Below, in pieces: positions 31,317 through 44,055 of a DNA stretch of 64,000 nucleotides (positions within the stretch are counted from its first letter, which is position 1; each line of letters starts with the position of its first letter). A program made the translations under genes and the position numbers. The notes under the pieces are model-generated. The model was given only the letters and a program-made list of their open reading frames with translations, was not told where the DNA came from and did not search any database. The stretch comes from Basidiobolus meristosporus CBS 931.73. Its lineage: Eukaryota; Basidiobolomycota; Basidiobolomycetes; Basidiobolales; Basidiobolaceae. Where the stretch lies: positions 1 through 64,000 of the forward strand of contig MCFE01000387.1 in NCBI GenBank assembly GCA_002104905.1, read 5' to 3'.

Positions 31317-32504
31317 ATGATCAAATTTGGGTGTGCATTTCTCTTTGTCTGCCTCGCCTACTTTTGGGTCGACTTCGATTACAGCAATAGCCAGCCAAAT
31401 ATGTCCGCAAGAGCATTGACTTCAGTGATTCAAGCAGCTAAAGGAAAGCACAGCGCTACGGTTATCTTTCTTCACGGATTAGGGGATAGTGGAAATGGAT
31501 GGTAGAGAGATACGCTTATATACGAAGCTACTTGGTATACCAACCTAGTTTTTTTTGTTAGGGCGCCTGCCACCGCCGCAATCGCACCGCTACTTCCTCA
31601 TGTAAAGTTTGTCTTGCCTAACGCGTATGTATTCTATACAGACATATCTTCGAGGTGTATGTTGCTTATTCATTGAAATAGCCCCGCCCAACCGGTAACC
31701 CTCAATTTCGGGATGGCCATGCCTTCATGGTAGATTTACATTCATGTCTTTTTGTATTCAACACAAGTGACCTTTATCAAAACCACGACAGGTACGACAT
31801 TTACTCTCTTGATAGTATCAATAGAGAGGAGGATGAGAAGGGCTTGTTGGAGTCTTCCAGAATCAGTTAGTGATGTAGCCGCAAAGTTTGGCTTTTGAGC
31901 ACATTTGGCTAACATCATTGTATAGTCAATACCCTTATCCAGAAAGAAATCGATAATGGAATCCCTGCTAATCGCATCGTGTTGGCTGGGTTTTCTCAAG
32001 GTATTTACTGTAAATAGCCCTCTAGGCACGGGTCATATTTAACCATGAGATATTGCCTAGGATCGGCCATGTCTTTGCTGACTGGATTGACCACCGAGTA
32101 CAAGGTTGCCGGTATTATTGGGTTGAGTGGTTACCTGCCAATCCGCAACAAAATTTTCTCCGTAAGTAATCGTCAAACAGGATGTCGCGAGCCCGTACTA
32201 AACCACTGCGATTCCCTGTAGATGGTATCCGACAACAAGCCGCCTATTTTCATGGGCCATGGTACCTCAGACCCTGTAAGTTTATTGCCAGTTTCTTGCA
32301 ATCCCTATGAACCATTCTGACCAGTGATTCTCTCCTGACCACCAGGTCGTTCAATTCCAATTTGGCCAAGGATCTAGCGAGCTGCTTGAAGCCAAGGGCT
32401 ACAATGTGGAGTTCCACGCCTACCCTGGAATGGCTCATAGCTGCTGTGACGAAGAGCTGAGCGACATGGCCAAGTTCTTGGAAAAGGTCATTCCACCTGA
32501 ATGA
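31317..32504 (+). CDS. Acyl-protein thioesterase 1-like (LYPLA) with N-terminal signal anchor
   Basis: An alpha/beta-hydrolase that removes palmitate from S-acylated proteins. Multiple short exons give TVIFLHGLGDSGNGW, APLLPHVKFVLPNAP, MAMPSWYDIYSL, NRIVLAGFSQGGSAMSLL (nucleophile Ser in GFSQG), GIIGLSGYLPIR, PIFMGHGTSDPVV (acid Asp) and VEFHAYPGMAHSCC (His), ending FLEKVIPPE. The catalytic triad and the HGLGDSG oxyanion motif are intact. The frame from the first ATG adds a hydrophobic start (MIKFGCAFLFVCLAYFWVDF) before MSARALTSVIQAA, the more usual cytosolic start. This could be a membrane anchor or signal peptide, absent in yeast and human APT1. Use of the internal Met at 31401 is the alternative. 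Confidence 0.9.
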
Positions 32505-32961
32505 TTCTGAAACCCTGATTTTGCATTCTGTTCAATAAAACCAAGCCATTCAGAGTTTTTTATTCACGATGACGTGATTCCCGACCACCCGACCTCTGTC
32601 AGGGACCAAAAAATTGAATAAATTGATTGCACGAACACGGTGTGCAGCGCATCTCCTCTTAGATTCCTTCCTTTTCGTTGGTCGATCGGAAGACGTGTCG
32701 AGGAGTAAAGAATGAGCAACCCGAATCATTCGTCTCGTGCCAACTTCACTGGTGTTTTCACGGGTTTTCGGGTGCTCGAAACTACATCTACATCTACATC
32801 TACATCTCGACCATGGGAAAGTTTGGCTGTGTTTATTCGTTAGGCTATTAGACATTGTGTTGGTATTTATGCGGTGATTTGGACTTGATGGATGCCCGAT
32901 CTAGTTTTGTTTATCCTCTCTATATACTACCGCCCAATCAAGTCCCATCCGATGGCATGGT
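32505..32961. other. Convergent spacer with CTACAT microsatellite
   Basis: A (CTACAT)n-type tract of about four units lies at 32782-32806. A 101-codon minus frame crosses it, producing a repeated Cys-Arg stretch, and is judged spurious. Confidence 0.45.
32782..32806. repeat. Hexanucleotide microsatellite (CTACAT)4
   Basis: Four contiguous copies of CTACAT are visible between the thioesterase and WDR59 genes. Confidence 0.8.
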
Positions 32962-35900
32962 TCACGAAGCGCCAAAGCCTCCGTTATTAAGGATACATAG
33001 ACATCCACAGCCAGTAGGGCACATCTGGTTGCTGCTAAACCAGTCACGTATGTGGTTGCTGTGGCCACCATGGAGACAGAGTAGACAGAAATTGGTCAAG
33101 CCTAGTGGGAGTTGACGATGGCCATTAGCAGGGTGTAAAGAAATTGGATGATTTGAATCGCTACCTTTTACAGTTACTCGACATATGACACATTTCAATC
33201 CCGCCCGTTTTCTATCGCAGATAAAGCATTTGCTACCAGGTGGAAGCTCTTTGTTGCACTCGGAGCAGTAGGTTGCAAATTCTGGAGAAGAGTTTCAATA
33301 AGATGAGTATATGGTCCAAAAAACACAACCACGAACCAAGTCCGATTTGTCTACTCTCCGCTCGAATCAGTGAGTTCCAGGGCTTGTGGATGGCAATGAA
33401 TTTGAGGACCTCTGCTCGCGCATCCAACAGCCCCCAACGATAAAGCGTTTCCGCGTATGCAAGACGATAGCAGTCGTAGCGAGCGCCTAACGCAGGATCC
33501 AAGAGTGTAACTTTGGCTGGGCTAATATTGTGTTGAATGGTTTGGTTAGTAGCTATGCATTGAGCGATGTATCTAACAGCTTGTACCGTTTGTCCTCGTC
33601 GAATTCATCTTCATTCATCATGACAACCTTGACCGTCTCGATAGGTACTATGCTGGGGGCCGGTCTTCGTTTGAACACAGATAACGAGGAGCTAAGGTTG
33701 TCGTAGTTTAGTGATCCCCGGCGGCTTCTGTTGCCCAAAAAGGGCGTATACATGGGTTGGTTGTATGCAGACATGGTAGAGTCCTTTCTAAATGGATGTA
33801 ACGGTCCATTGCTAGCTGCACTGCTTCCACCACCACTTCCAATTCCCGGAGGGACATGACTTTGACTTGAAAGCGCACCACGAGGGGTCATAAAGCTCTG
33901 TACTAAAAAGTAGGGAAAATCAACATTAGCTTCGCTATAATACATCAAATGAAGTAGGGGCTGTTTAGAACCTTCGTACTGCTGGTATCCTCGAGGCGAG
34001 TCATCTAAGGTTGGGTAGGCTGGTCGACTGGAGAATTGGGATGAAAGAGAGCTCGATCGAGGTATCTTGGCAGGAACAGTAAACGGAGTTCTCAAAATAT
34101 GATCTATAGCGGAGTTTCCATTGCTATCGCCCCAAGAAGGGTTGTTGAAATTGGACCGGTAGCTTCTGATGTTAAAGTAATCCGTAGATCCCAGCAGATC
34201 CGGCTATATCAATGGAAGTAAGGATAAATCTCCCAAAAAAATACTCATTGATGAGCGTTACCTGTGCACGTTCCAGTACCATGTTGTCTCGTGGTGGGAA
34301 TGGTTGTGAGAATACGCACGCCAAAAGCGCAAGAGTTTGAATGTCCCCTAGTTTCTCAAAGTGTTGCATCCTTTCCAAATCTAAATGTTAGAATCCATTT
34401 TGAAGAACCCCAAGTAGACTTAACCTACAGACTCTGGACCATAACCCGTCCAAATGGGTGTCCTCCCCAGCCAGACATTTCCAAAATTCTCTTGCCGTCA
34501 ATGAGAGAGCTCATGCTTTCATGCGCCCTCTCCTCATCTAGTAGACCTTGTATTTTGGCAGGGTTCTCTACGCTGCCGACGCACTCGGTTAATATCAAAG
34601 CCGCCAATGACCAGACCTTAAACAGATCATCTCTGTTATGCGCAAGCGCTGCCTTCGCGTTGTGTCGGCATACTTTGACGGGGTCATCACCGAGTAAACT
34701 AAGAGGTATGAGTATACGAGTGGGGGAGCGCAAAGCTATCAAGACACAACTAACGTGTAATGTGGAGCCAGTTCCCGATTGATTGGTAATAGCCCACTCA
34801 CATCCATCGTGCTAACAAAGTTTCCAGAACTTTGTTGCTTTGCACCTGGATAGAGTGCAACATCACCCGGTGTCTCAGCGGTGGATATACCCCTGGTAGG
34901 TTGTAAATTCTACAGATGTCGTATGGTTAGTTGGAGAGAAAACGCACTGTTCAGATCCGGGGTTACCTTTGGTTTGAAAAATAGTGACGGAATAGTCAAC
35001 AGCTCGTCTTCATCTTGGTCCTGGTCTTCGTATGGTGTATCTTCTTCCAATCTACGAGTGGTGATGCGCTTTGGTAATCTCGACACAGCCTTGAATTGTT
35101 CTAGCGAATCATAGGAGCGTGGGTGTACGTATGTGTACGAGGACTTCATACTACTCTTCGACTTTCCAGGTTTTGATCCCATTGTCCCCAGATTGGGCAA
35201 GCGCAATGAAGAGAAAAAGTAGACGAGTTTGTCTTACTTTCGGTTAGTGGTGAATTCAACGGCAGTTCTGGATACATTATGCTTACCGTTCCCGGTGAAT
35301 ACTGCACCACACATGCGCGGAAACGGGACACTCTGGTCATCTTTGTCAGCAATCACTGACGCCAGCCTTCTGCCCTCACGGTGCTGTATAGATTCGTCAT
35401 CAGAATCATCCATGTTAAGTTTATCCATGCTATCATCTGGGAACGTTTCTCCCAAAAGGAAGCTGATGCATTCATCAAGGCAAGATGTCTTGTGGGGCAC
35501 GTGAGCGGCAGAGATCTGTTGTAATTGCTAATAAAAAACCGACTTCAGTCATAGTCCACAGGGTGATAATGTTCTCAAAAGGGAGATACCTCCAGAAGAT
35601 GAGCCAGACTCGAGTCCTGCAATACCCCAGTTTTTTGAATGTCGAACAAAGGCGGCGTATCGTCGGGATAGTCAGTAGGGAACGTGATGTTTACTCGTAA
35701 AAACGCCGAACCATTGTCAGACCAGGGGCCATTAAGTGTGAGAGTACATGTACGATTGGTCAAGTTAATCTTCTCAAACTTGACCAGGTCTTGATACTTC
35801 TTAGATATCCAAGCAAACTCTTCTGCCAGGTTGTGTGGATTGCCGGAAAACACCTCACTATCTTCGCCACCTGCTTTTAGCATACGTACGCCTTGCATCC

Positions 35901-37722
35901 AGCCTAGGGGCGACATTGAGCGTCTTTCTCGGTGGAGTATTGAGCTTGTATTTCCGGGTGAAAATCCGGCGGTACCACGAGTTAAGGCTGCTAAGGTTGA
36001 AGGGCGTATGACCGAAAATGTAGGACCGATATTCCGCTCATGGCCATGGCCAGCAAAATACGAAGACAACGGCGGAGAAACAACATGCCCTGAGCTTCCT
36101 CTGCCACTTCCTTGTCTGTAGGAAACAGTCTGCGCATTTAGCGTAATGGGAGAGACAGGCTGGGAGACAGCAGATTTATGACCTACAGCCTGGAGAGCAG
36201 CTAAGTATATAAACGATTGGTTGCCATTTCAGCACCTCTTACTTACAACGAAGTTGGGATCATCGATGGGCCATAGTCGGAGGTGTTGATCATTTGACCA
36301 ACTCACTAACTGAAATTCCCGAAAATCTTGAAAGGTTTCTTCATGTTAGACAACAGTGGAATTGGGTGCGAAACAACAATCTACCTTTATCGCCCATCGT
36401 GTCGCCTCGAATGCGCCATACAAACTCTCGAATGGTGTCTGTGTGGCCCTCGAACTTACATACAGGTTTGCTGAGGTCGCTACGGCTCCACATATACAGG
36501 CTGGGGTCACCGCGTTGCGGCATCGTAATAATACCGTCTCCGAATGGCTGGTTGATTTCAAGAAATGTTAGAAATAACATTTCATACCCGGATTTATGAA
36601 AGTACAAGTACTGACTGTAAATCTTGCCCGACGTATAGGTGAATTCGTAGTGATGGTTCCGCGACATACGGATGGATCATCGATGTTCCAGATCTAACAA
36701 AACGTTCGTTCCATGCGATAAGGATGGAACGTCCCAAGGTTTCTTCACTCATTAATAAGCTTACCTTGACGGTCTTGTCTAAACCGCACGTTAATATTTC
36801 CTTCGGGTTGTGTGTGTTCCAGTTAATGCCGAAAATTCGATTGTTTTGGGGCGAAAACTTTATAACTGGTTCGGTTCCTTTCTAGAAGACATCAGCAATC
36901 GATTAATAACCATCTTTCACCAAAATAATGATGGATACGTGCTCTGCAATCCCATATGTTAAGCTCTGTTTCATGCGAGGAAGCGATCATATATTCGTTG
37001 TTTGGGTTGAAGTCAATCTGTGTAGCACCAGCTTCGTTGTAGATGTTATTATTTGTCCCTAGTAAACGTGGCAGCTATGTTCGTATTGTACCTGTCCATG
37101 CGCAAAATGACTGGCTTGGCTTGGAAGGGGTTCTCAAATCCCATATATGTACAAAAGTATCGATTGAGGAGGTTCCGAGAAGCTGTGGATCAATCGGGGA
37201 CCAAGAAACATCGGTGATGGCTCTCGAATGACCATGCAGAACATATTCGATAGATCTTGGTGCTGATGAGGCCACATTCCAAACAAGCGTTTTTTGGTTG
37301 GCCTGTGTGGTTAACAATACAGTGAACAATAATTCGTGGCAATCTGATGTTATAAATGAGTACCGTGGAGACAATCCAAGTATCTCGAGAATTATGGGGA
37401 TTCCACATAACATCTGCCACATCCCATCGGGAATAATGGTGAATGACTCTAGGCGGCTTATAAGGCGTTTCCAAGTCCAATATGTACAATCCTACACGAC
37501 TTTCACATATTTATCAGCACTGAGAACCTGAAACAAATTACGAAGCAACAACACCCACGAGGCGAGCACTATATCTCGGCCAGACGGTGATATGGACATA
37601 TTCCTGACTGGCGTATCAATGCGTATGGAAAGCTGTTGATAAAAAGAGGACACTGCCGACGAACTTTTTCGCCTAAACGGGGGCTCCTCCAATACCGGTT
37701 GTTTTAGTTCCTCCACTGTCAT
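32962..37722 (-). CDS. SEA3: GATOR2/SEACAT subunit WDR59 (Sea3/Mtc5)
   Basis: A large subunit of the SEA/GATOR2 complex that regulates TORC1 at the vacuole. From MTVEELKQPVLEE the N-terminal WD40 propeller includes VADVMWNPHNSRDTWIVST, HGHSRAITDVSWSPIDP, SSIDTFVHIWDLRTP, NNRIFGINWNTHNPKEILTC and FEGHTDTIREFVWR. An RWD domain follows (LAEEFAWISKKYQDLVKFEK, CTLTLNGPW, LRVNITFPTDYPDDTPPLF). The long helical part contains LLARWM, HNAKAALAHNRDDLFKVWSL and YDCYRLAYAETLYRWGLLDA. A C-terminal zinc module closes it (CSECNKELPPGSKCFICDR, CVICRVTVKG, FCLLCLHGGHSNHIRDWF, CPTGCGC). WD40-RWD-RING order and YRWGLL.R..VLKF are diagnostic of WDR59. A dozen or more introns; over 1,100 residues estimated. Ser-rich linkers are poorly conserved. 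Confidence 0.92.
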
Positions 37723-38234
37723 TTCTCGCCTTTATGATGTGTGTTCCTCCTATTAAAATCTTGCAATAATCCAGCTATCAGGGCATTAACGTATAGAGCA
37801 AGGTGACTGGGAATTCGTTTTAATAGTAGAGCCGTATCCACGTGATGAAAGTATTTTATCCACACATCCATTAGATGTCGAGAAATAATCTCGTTGGAAA
37901 TAATTCCTCACAATATTAGCGAACCCCCGCAAATAGAAGATAAACATTGCCTGCCAGAAGTACGCACTAATCACGAAGGCGATCTTGGATACATATTCAA
38001 TAAGCCTCCATAGCCCAGAGTCGATTCATTTCATGAATACTAGGATTATGATTTGTGAAATTTATTTTTACACGGACAACATAATGAGCCCAATACTGCA
38101 AGAAATCTGCTACATTTTCCGATTCGGACTTGGCGAACGAATTATACAAAACTCATTCAATACAGAAGACGAACATCACTACTACGTACTAATTCTAATG
38201 GGGTTGTAATGGCACGTTTTGTGCAGCCGAAGGT
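37723..38234. other. Intergenic WDR59/RPB11
   Basis: This tandem minus-strand spacer holds the WDR59 promoter and the RPB11 3' end. No further feature was recognised. Confidence 0.4.
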
Positions 38235-38847
38235 TTAGAAATCCAAGTCGGCAGCTTCGGTATCCATTCCGGTGTGCATGTCAACAAACTCGGCACCACC
38301 AGCAGCTCTGGCTTCTTGTTCCGCACGAGCGCGAGTTAGATCATACTATATTTTCGACCATTGTTGAGTTTATGAAGCACGTAACAGGTAACCTGGATCA
38401 AGTGCTTACCTCAAACCTTTGTCTAATAGTTCCGTATTCCCCGATCAATTCGTTGATGGCATCTGACAGGGCAGCGACTGGGGTTGTTTCGGGTGTAGTT
38501 TGGATTTTCAGTTGGAAAAGATGTTCCAATGGATGTGGGGCCTTGTAGCCAGCGAACAATACACGGGGATCTTTTAGAAGTTGGCTACACGAGATACATA
38601 TTATTAGATATAGCTCCAGCTAAGCATCAATCCTTCACTGGCACTTACAAGCGCAAAATATTTGCTAAAGTGTGATCTTCCTTTTGGATCGTAATAGTCG
38701 CGGCATTGGGAATTTTGTTATCAGGCTCTACCGAAACCCTACAAAACGAAGTAAGAATCACGGGAGAAAATTTTCAGAGTCTGGAGGCAAGTACTTTTTA
38801 ACGCCCTCTGGAAGAATAAATAATTCGAAACGATCTGGTGCGTTCAT
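38235..38847 (-). CDS. RPB11: RNA polymerase II subunit Rpb11
   Basis: An alpha-like subunit that pairs with Rpb3 in RNA polymerase II assembly. Exons give MNAPDRFELFILPEGVKK, then SVEPDNKIPNAATITIQKED, HTLANILRLQLLKDPRVLF, AGYKAPHPLEHLFQLKIQTT and PVAALSDAINELIGEYGTI, followed by a C-terminal extension (LTRARAEQEARAAGGAEFV, then DMHTGMDTEAADLDF). NAPDRFELF, KEDHTLANILR and AGYK.PHPLEH..QL.IQTT are hallmark Rpb11 blocks. The acidic tail is longer than in yeast. Three short introns interrupt it, so no exon is long enough to stand out as an ORF. Confidence 0.93.
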
Positions 38848-39470
38848 TGTAGTAGTGAAGTTGTCTGGGAAGAGTTAATACACTCTTTAGGAAAACCTTA
38901 TTGCTGGGATGATATCGAAATATATCGTGATTATTCAATCGAAATCATGTTAAATGTTGAGTAAAATTTTGTGATGGTCATTATTGAGATAAAAATGAGC
39001 CTATAAACAATACTACGTTTAAGCAGAGAGCAACTTTCAACAAGCATCCGCTTTTGATAAACCACTTCCATTGGCATGTTTTCCTTCGTGATATTACTTG
39101 ATTGTTACAAATACTTCATATTCTGGAGATATAATAACATCATTCAGAGTATAAGTAACTCTCAGAAAACAGTATTGCTTTATGATAATATGTCTGATGG
39201 CGAAGTTCAAAGTACATGTGCCAACATATATTGTGAATTTCCCTCAAAGACTTGGTTGTGCTAGACATTGAACATGAATACAAATATGTGTAATCGTTAA
39301 AACACATTCAGTTGTATTGACCACGTTGACTTGTTGGATACTATATGATGTAAAATCTGGTGATAATGGGTCACTGAAGCTCATATATATCGAAGTTGAT
39401 CAAAGCGAATGTCATTAAGTCAAAGATTCCGCAGGTGGGTGTTCACCATGAAGAATACGTGCGCTCACAT
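38848..39470. other. Intergenic RPB11/DnaJ, no gene seen
   Basis: AT-rich sequence. A 62-codon plus frame at 39076 shows no domain and is considered noise. Confidence 0.4.
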
Positions 39471-40491
39471 TCAATCAATCTGGATAGATTGCTTGGGTGG
39501 TCCGTCTTCAATTTGGACAACTCCGTTGATCTCAGTTTGTGAGTGTCCATTGGGAAAAACGGTTGTGGTTGTTACGTTGCCCTGAACACACACATTATTA
39601 GTAGTTATTTCTACGTTGCTGCTGCAATGAAATGGCAAGTTACCTGGGCATCGGTTGTTCGTGTTACGGTCGTTCTCTGGCCGTTTACGATACGAGTTGA
39701 AGTTGACGACGATACTCCCCCACCGTTGAAGGATCCAAAATTACCGAACGAGGAGAAGTTAGAGAACGAGTTGTCGAACCCAGAGTTGTGGAATCCGTTC
39801 ATTGGAAAGGGCGGCTGAAACGCATTTCCAAAGAAACCGTTGTTCATCCCCCCAAAGGGGGCCATGGGTTGCGCAAAAAAGGGATCTCTGCCAAACATGC
39901 CACCATCTGTGTAACCCGGTTAGTAAAGCCTCGCGCTCCCTATTTTGTTGAAGCAACTTACGGTTTCCAAAAAAGTTGGCGAACGGATCCTGGCCATTGA
40001 AGAAAGTTCTGAAGATTTCGTCAGGAGAATGGAACTATTCAAACACGATTAGAAGCACCCCAGAAGTTGATTAGTGAGTTCAAAAATACCTGGAAGCCAC
40101 CAGAGAAACCTGGGTTTGTACCATATCCACCAGATGAGCCCCCATTTTTGAGGCCTTGCTCTCCTACATAGCAATATTTAGCGCACTGAATGTACTAGAA
40201 GAAATTCTGGAACTTACCGTAGCGATCATAGATAGCACGCTTCTCCGCTATACAAAAAATGGGTCAATGCAAGGGTTTACGTGAATAAAAATAAATGGCG
40301 ACAATACCATCTCCCAGCACTTCGTATGCTTCTGCCAGTAGTTTGAACTTATGCTCTGCTTCTTCCTTGCGATCTAGATTTCTATCTGGGTGCCACTGCA
40401 AAGAACCCTTACGATAGGCTTTTTTGATGTCGTTTTCAGTGGCATCTACAGAGACGTTGAGGATTTCGTAGTATCTGGTTTCAATTGCCAT
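39471..40491 (-). CDS. DNAJB-type (class B) Hsp40 co-chaperone
   Basis: An Hsp70 co-chaperone. The J domain begins at the start: [36 protein letters not shown] (HPD motif intact) and [13 protein letters not shown], then [16 protein letters not shown] Gly/Phe-rich region follows ([45 protein letters not shown]), a Ser/Thr-rich stretch ([16 protein letters not shown]) and [19 protein letters not shown], ending in [11 protein letters not shown]. No zinc-finger region is present, so it is not class A. The layout resembles DNAJB6/B2, in which the S/T-rich segment suppresses aggregation; that role is inferred. Five or so short introns. Confidence 0.88.
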
Positions 40492-41442
40492 GGCTACTAT
40501 GAATTACGAGTGTAAATTACAAAGGATAAGCGACATGTAGGGCACAGAGGTAATGTTATCCTTAAACAACAAATGCTGCAATGACATCACAGTCGCAATC
40601 ACCATGCAATCAATCCTGTATCAGGAATGAAGGCAATCAATGCCGGCTTCAATATTATTGGCTAGTAGAAATATACGGATCAAGTGGCATTTAACCTTGA
40701 CAGTCCAAATTCTCGATACGCACCCACACTTTGAAAAGCAGGCCGGCAAATGTAAATGTGGAGCCCCTCCCCAATATTCCCCACCAATCCTCTAACACAA
40801 CATCGGAGCAGAAAGTATAACCAAATGATATTAAACTACGCATTGATTTGTAGGTATTATAAGCAACATTTCCCAACAGTTCAGGGAACAGATTCATCCC
40901 GTTATTATTTATATGATTCCCGAGATAAATGCTGGACTTGGAGACCTGCTGCTGGCGACAAGATCAAGATGAAGATGGAGTATGACCAATACTGACGCCT
41001 CCATCAGGGCCAATGGGAGTTCAAGCTCATTTTTCGTCACATGGGGATTTTGGAAATGATCATTGTGAGTCACTACTTCCATGCTCCAGGTGTGGTAACA
41101 GCCGATTAATACGTTTCACGAGAAGGGCTTTCGAAGAGGAACCGGTATATTTATATTCATTTGTGTTCAGAGGAGTAGGCTGATTGTACTAGGCAGTGGC
41201 CAACATGCGTTCCACATATAGTACGGGATTAGCTTTGACAAACTATCAAGCCACATGACTCAAGAATCATGAGTTCCTTTCTTGGGTATAGCCTTTGATT
41301 ATCAGTGCTGGTCATTGTGATTTGCATAATATTCTGCAAAATGCTACTTATTACTGGGTCTCGAGAGAGTACTTAAATTCAGCACCCCCACTGATTTATC
41401 AACCATTCTTGACCTTTATACAATCTCTGTTGTAACTGCGTC
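40492..41442. other. Divergent promoter region DnaJ/ILV3
   Basis: Almost 1 kb. A 79-codon plus frame (40756-40995, ending in a Tyr- and Lys-rich tail) is the only notable frame but has no supporting promoter or homology. Confidence 0.4.
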
Positions 41443-43542
41443 ATGTCGCACCTTACTTCTATTCTAAATTCAACAAAATGTTGCAACCTGTCTCAGACCG
41501 CCAAAAGGTATGTTCAGTTTTGGATTCCAGCAATCTGGCTCCTCATTAAAGTGTGCCTTTTGCAATTCAGAGCGTGCTGTGCCTTGCCTACAGCTATCTC
41601 TAGCACCACTCGTGCCTACTCTTCAGACAGCAAGCCCATCAACAGGTTCAGCGCCAAAATTACCCAGCCCAAATCCCAAGGCGCCTCTCAAGCTATGCGT
41701 ATGTATCCCCTTCAATACGCTCAAGTAACCCGATCCAATATCAATTATACGTTGCTCTAGTTTATGCAACCGGTCTCCAGCCTGAAGATATGAACAAGGC
41801 ACAAGTTGGTATTTCCAGCGTGTGAGTACATGTCCCTTTTTGTTATGACAGCATGGTTATTAAATTCCTATTCATCTTAGCTGGTATGAGGGAAATCCAT
41901 GCAACATGCACCTTATGGATTTGGCCAAAGTCGTGAAGGACGGAGTCGCACAAGCCGGACTTATTGGATATCGTTTTAACACCATCGGTGTAAGTGATGG
42001 TATCAGTATGGGGACCAGAGGCATGTCATACTCTCTACAATCTAGAGATATTATTGCTGATTCCATTGAAACCGTCATGAACGGACAATGGTATGATGCC
42101 AACATCTCCCTTCCCGGTAAGCATTTCCCGTTTTTGTATCCTGGCTACTTTGGCTGACGTCTAGCTAGGCTGTGATAAGAACATGCCCGGTTGTTTGATT
42201 GCCATGGCCCGCGTCAACCGCCCCTCATTGGTAGTTTATGGTGGAACCATCAAACCTGGTAAATCTGGTTGTGGTGGTGGCTCCCTTGATATCGTTTCTG
42301 CATTCCAATGCTATGGCCAATATCTTGCCGGTTCTATTACTGAAGAGCAACGCAGTGACATCGTCAGAAATGCCTGTCCTGGTGCTGGTGCTTGCGGAGG
42401 AATGTACACTGCTAACACAAGTAATATGATTGTATATGTAGTTTTCTGATAGCGCAATATGCTAAACCTTTACTTTAGTGGCCAGTGCTATTGAAGCTAT
42501 GGGAATGTGCCTTCCTTACAGCTCCTCCACCCCTGCTGAGTACCCTGAGAAACTTCAAGAATGTCTTCAGGCCGGTGCTGCTATCCGCAACCTTTTAGAG
42601 AATGATATCAAGCCTAGAGATATTATGACCAGAGAGGCCTTTGAGAACGCCATTACTTTGATCATGGCATTGGGTGGCTCTACCAACGCTGTTCTGCACT
42701 TGATTGCTGTTGCTAGAGCTTGCAATGTAGAGTTAACTATTGATGACTTCCAGAAGATCAGTGACAAAACTCCATTCATTGCCGATTTGAAGCCAAGTGG
42801 TAAATATGTCATGGAAGACGTTCATACCATTGGTGGCACACCAGCCATTCTCAAGTACCTGATGGAAGAAGGGTTGATCCACGGTGATTGTTTGACAGTT
42901 ACCGGAAAGACCCTGAAAGAAAATCTTGCTGAGGTTCCTGGATTGAAGGAAAATCAAGATGTTATTCTGCCACTTTCCAAGCCCATCAAAGCCACAGGCC
43001 ATCTCCAAATCCTTCGTGGTAACCTTGCTCCCGAGGGATCTGTAGCCAAGATCACAGGTAAAGAGGGATTGAGATTTGATGGTACCGCTCGTGTATTCAA
43101 CTGTGAAGAAGACATGTTGAGCTCTCTCGAACGTAAGGAGATTCAAAAGGGCGATGTCATCATCATTCGCTACGAAGGTCCAAAGGGTGGACCAGGTATG
43201 CCAGAAATGTTAACACCTACCAGTGCCATTATGGGTGCTGGTCTTGGTAACGACGTTGCCTTATTGACTGACGGTCGATTCTCTGGTGGAAGTCACGGAT
43301 TCATTATTGGTCACATCACGCCCGAGGCTCAAGTCGGTGGACCCATCGCTTTGGTAGAGAACGGCGACAAAGTTACCATTGATGCTGAAACCAAGAAGAT
43401 GACTGTTCATGTCAGCGATGAGGTGTTTGCCGAGCGTCGTAGCAAGTGGACGCCTCCCGCCCTGAAAACCAACCGTGGTACTCTTCATAAATACATCAAG
43501 AATGTCAAGTCTGCATCTGAAGGATGTGTTACCGATGAGTAA
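41443..43542 (+). CDS. ILV3: Dihydroxy-acid dehydratase
   Basis: A mitochondrial [Fe-S] enzyme of branched-chain amino acid synthesis that converts 2,3-dihydroxy-isovalerate to 2-ketoisovalerate. The N-terminal exon ([21 protein letters not shown]) and the next ([19 protein letters not shown]) form a Ser/Arg-rich transit peptide. Then [50 protein letters not shown] (cluster ligands), [11 protein letters not shown] with the third Cys, and a 354-codon last exon with [48 protein letters not shown] and [16 protein letters not shown]. All catalytic signatures are present and the length is normal. Five introns fall in the 5' half only. Confidence 0.97.
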
Positions 43543-44055
43543 TTTTTTATGACTCCATCTTCCGAAAGCATAATGGCCAAGCACCCATCCATGATTATTA
43601 GTTAACACGTTGTTGATTTTATATTTCGGATTCAACATAGCATCTTTCATCACATCCTTCATGTAAACATTTCACCTAATAAACTTATCTAGAAATCCAA
43701 TACCGCTTACCTGGTCATTGATTGGTTGGATAAGGGTGGATTTGCAACCACTCTGGAAAATATAAATGAGGATAAACTCTCCATATCGATCAAGAACAAT
43801 TCAAATTCCATTACTAAATCCATGCAGGATAGCACACCAATGGAGCAATGATACGTTGCATCATATATCCTTTGTGACCGGCATTAAAAACCAGCCATAA
43901 ATTCTTAAAGCTTGTTTGGTTTGAAGACAATATTTATTGTGTGTATTCAAACAGGATATGGGAATTTAAGAGTATGTATGAAGGCATGCCTTGATTATTT
44001 AACTACTTAAGGGCATGTAGCTTATTTGGACATCTATATGAATGGATGGGAGGTA
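43543..44055. other. Convergent spacer ILV3/calmodulin
   Basis: The region is the 3' flanks of two strong genes. No other element was seen. Confidence 0.4.

Noticed and set aside
32550-32855. 101-codon minus frame with Cys-Arg repeats
   Set aside because: The CR-CR-CR stretch is produced by the CTACAT microsatellite. No promoter or family.
40756-40995. 79-codon plus frame between DnaJ and ILV3
   Set aside because: Tyr/Lys-rich end but no promoter, homology or splice support.
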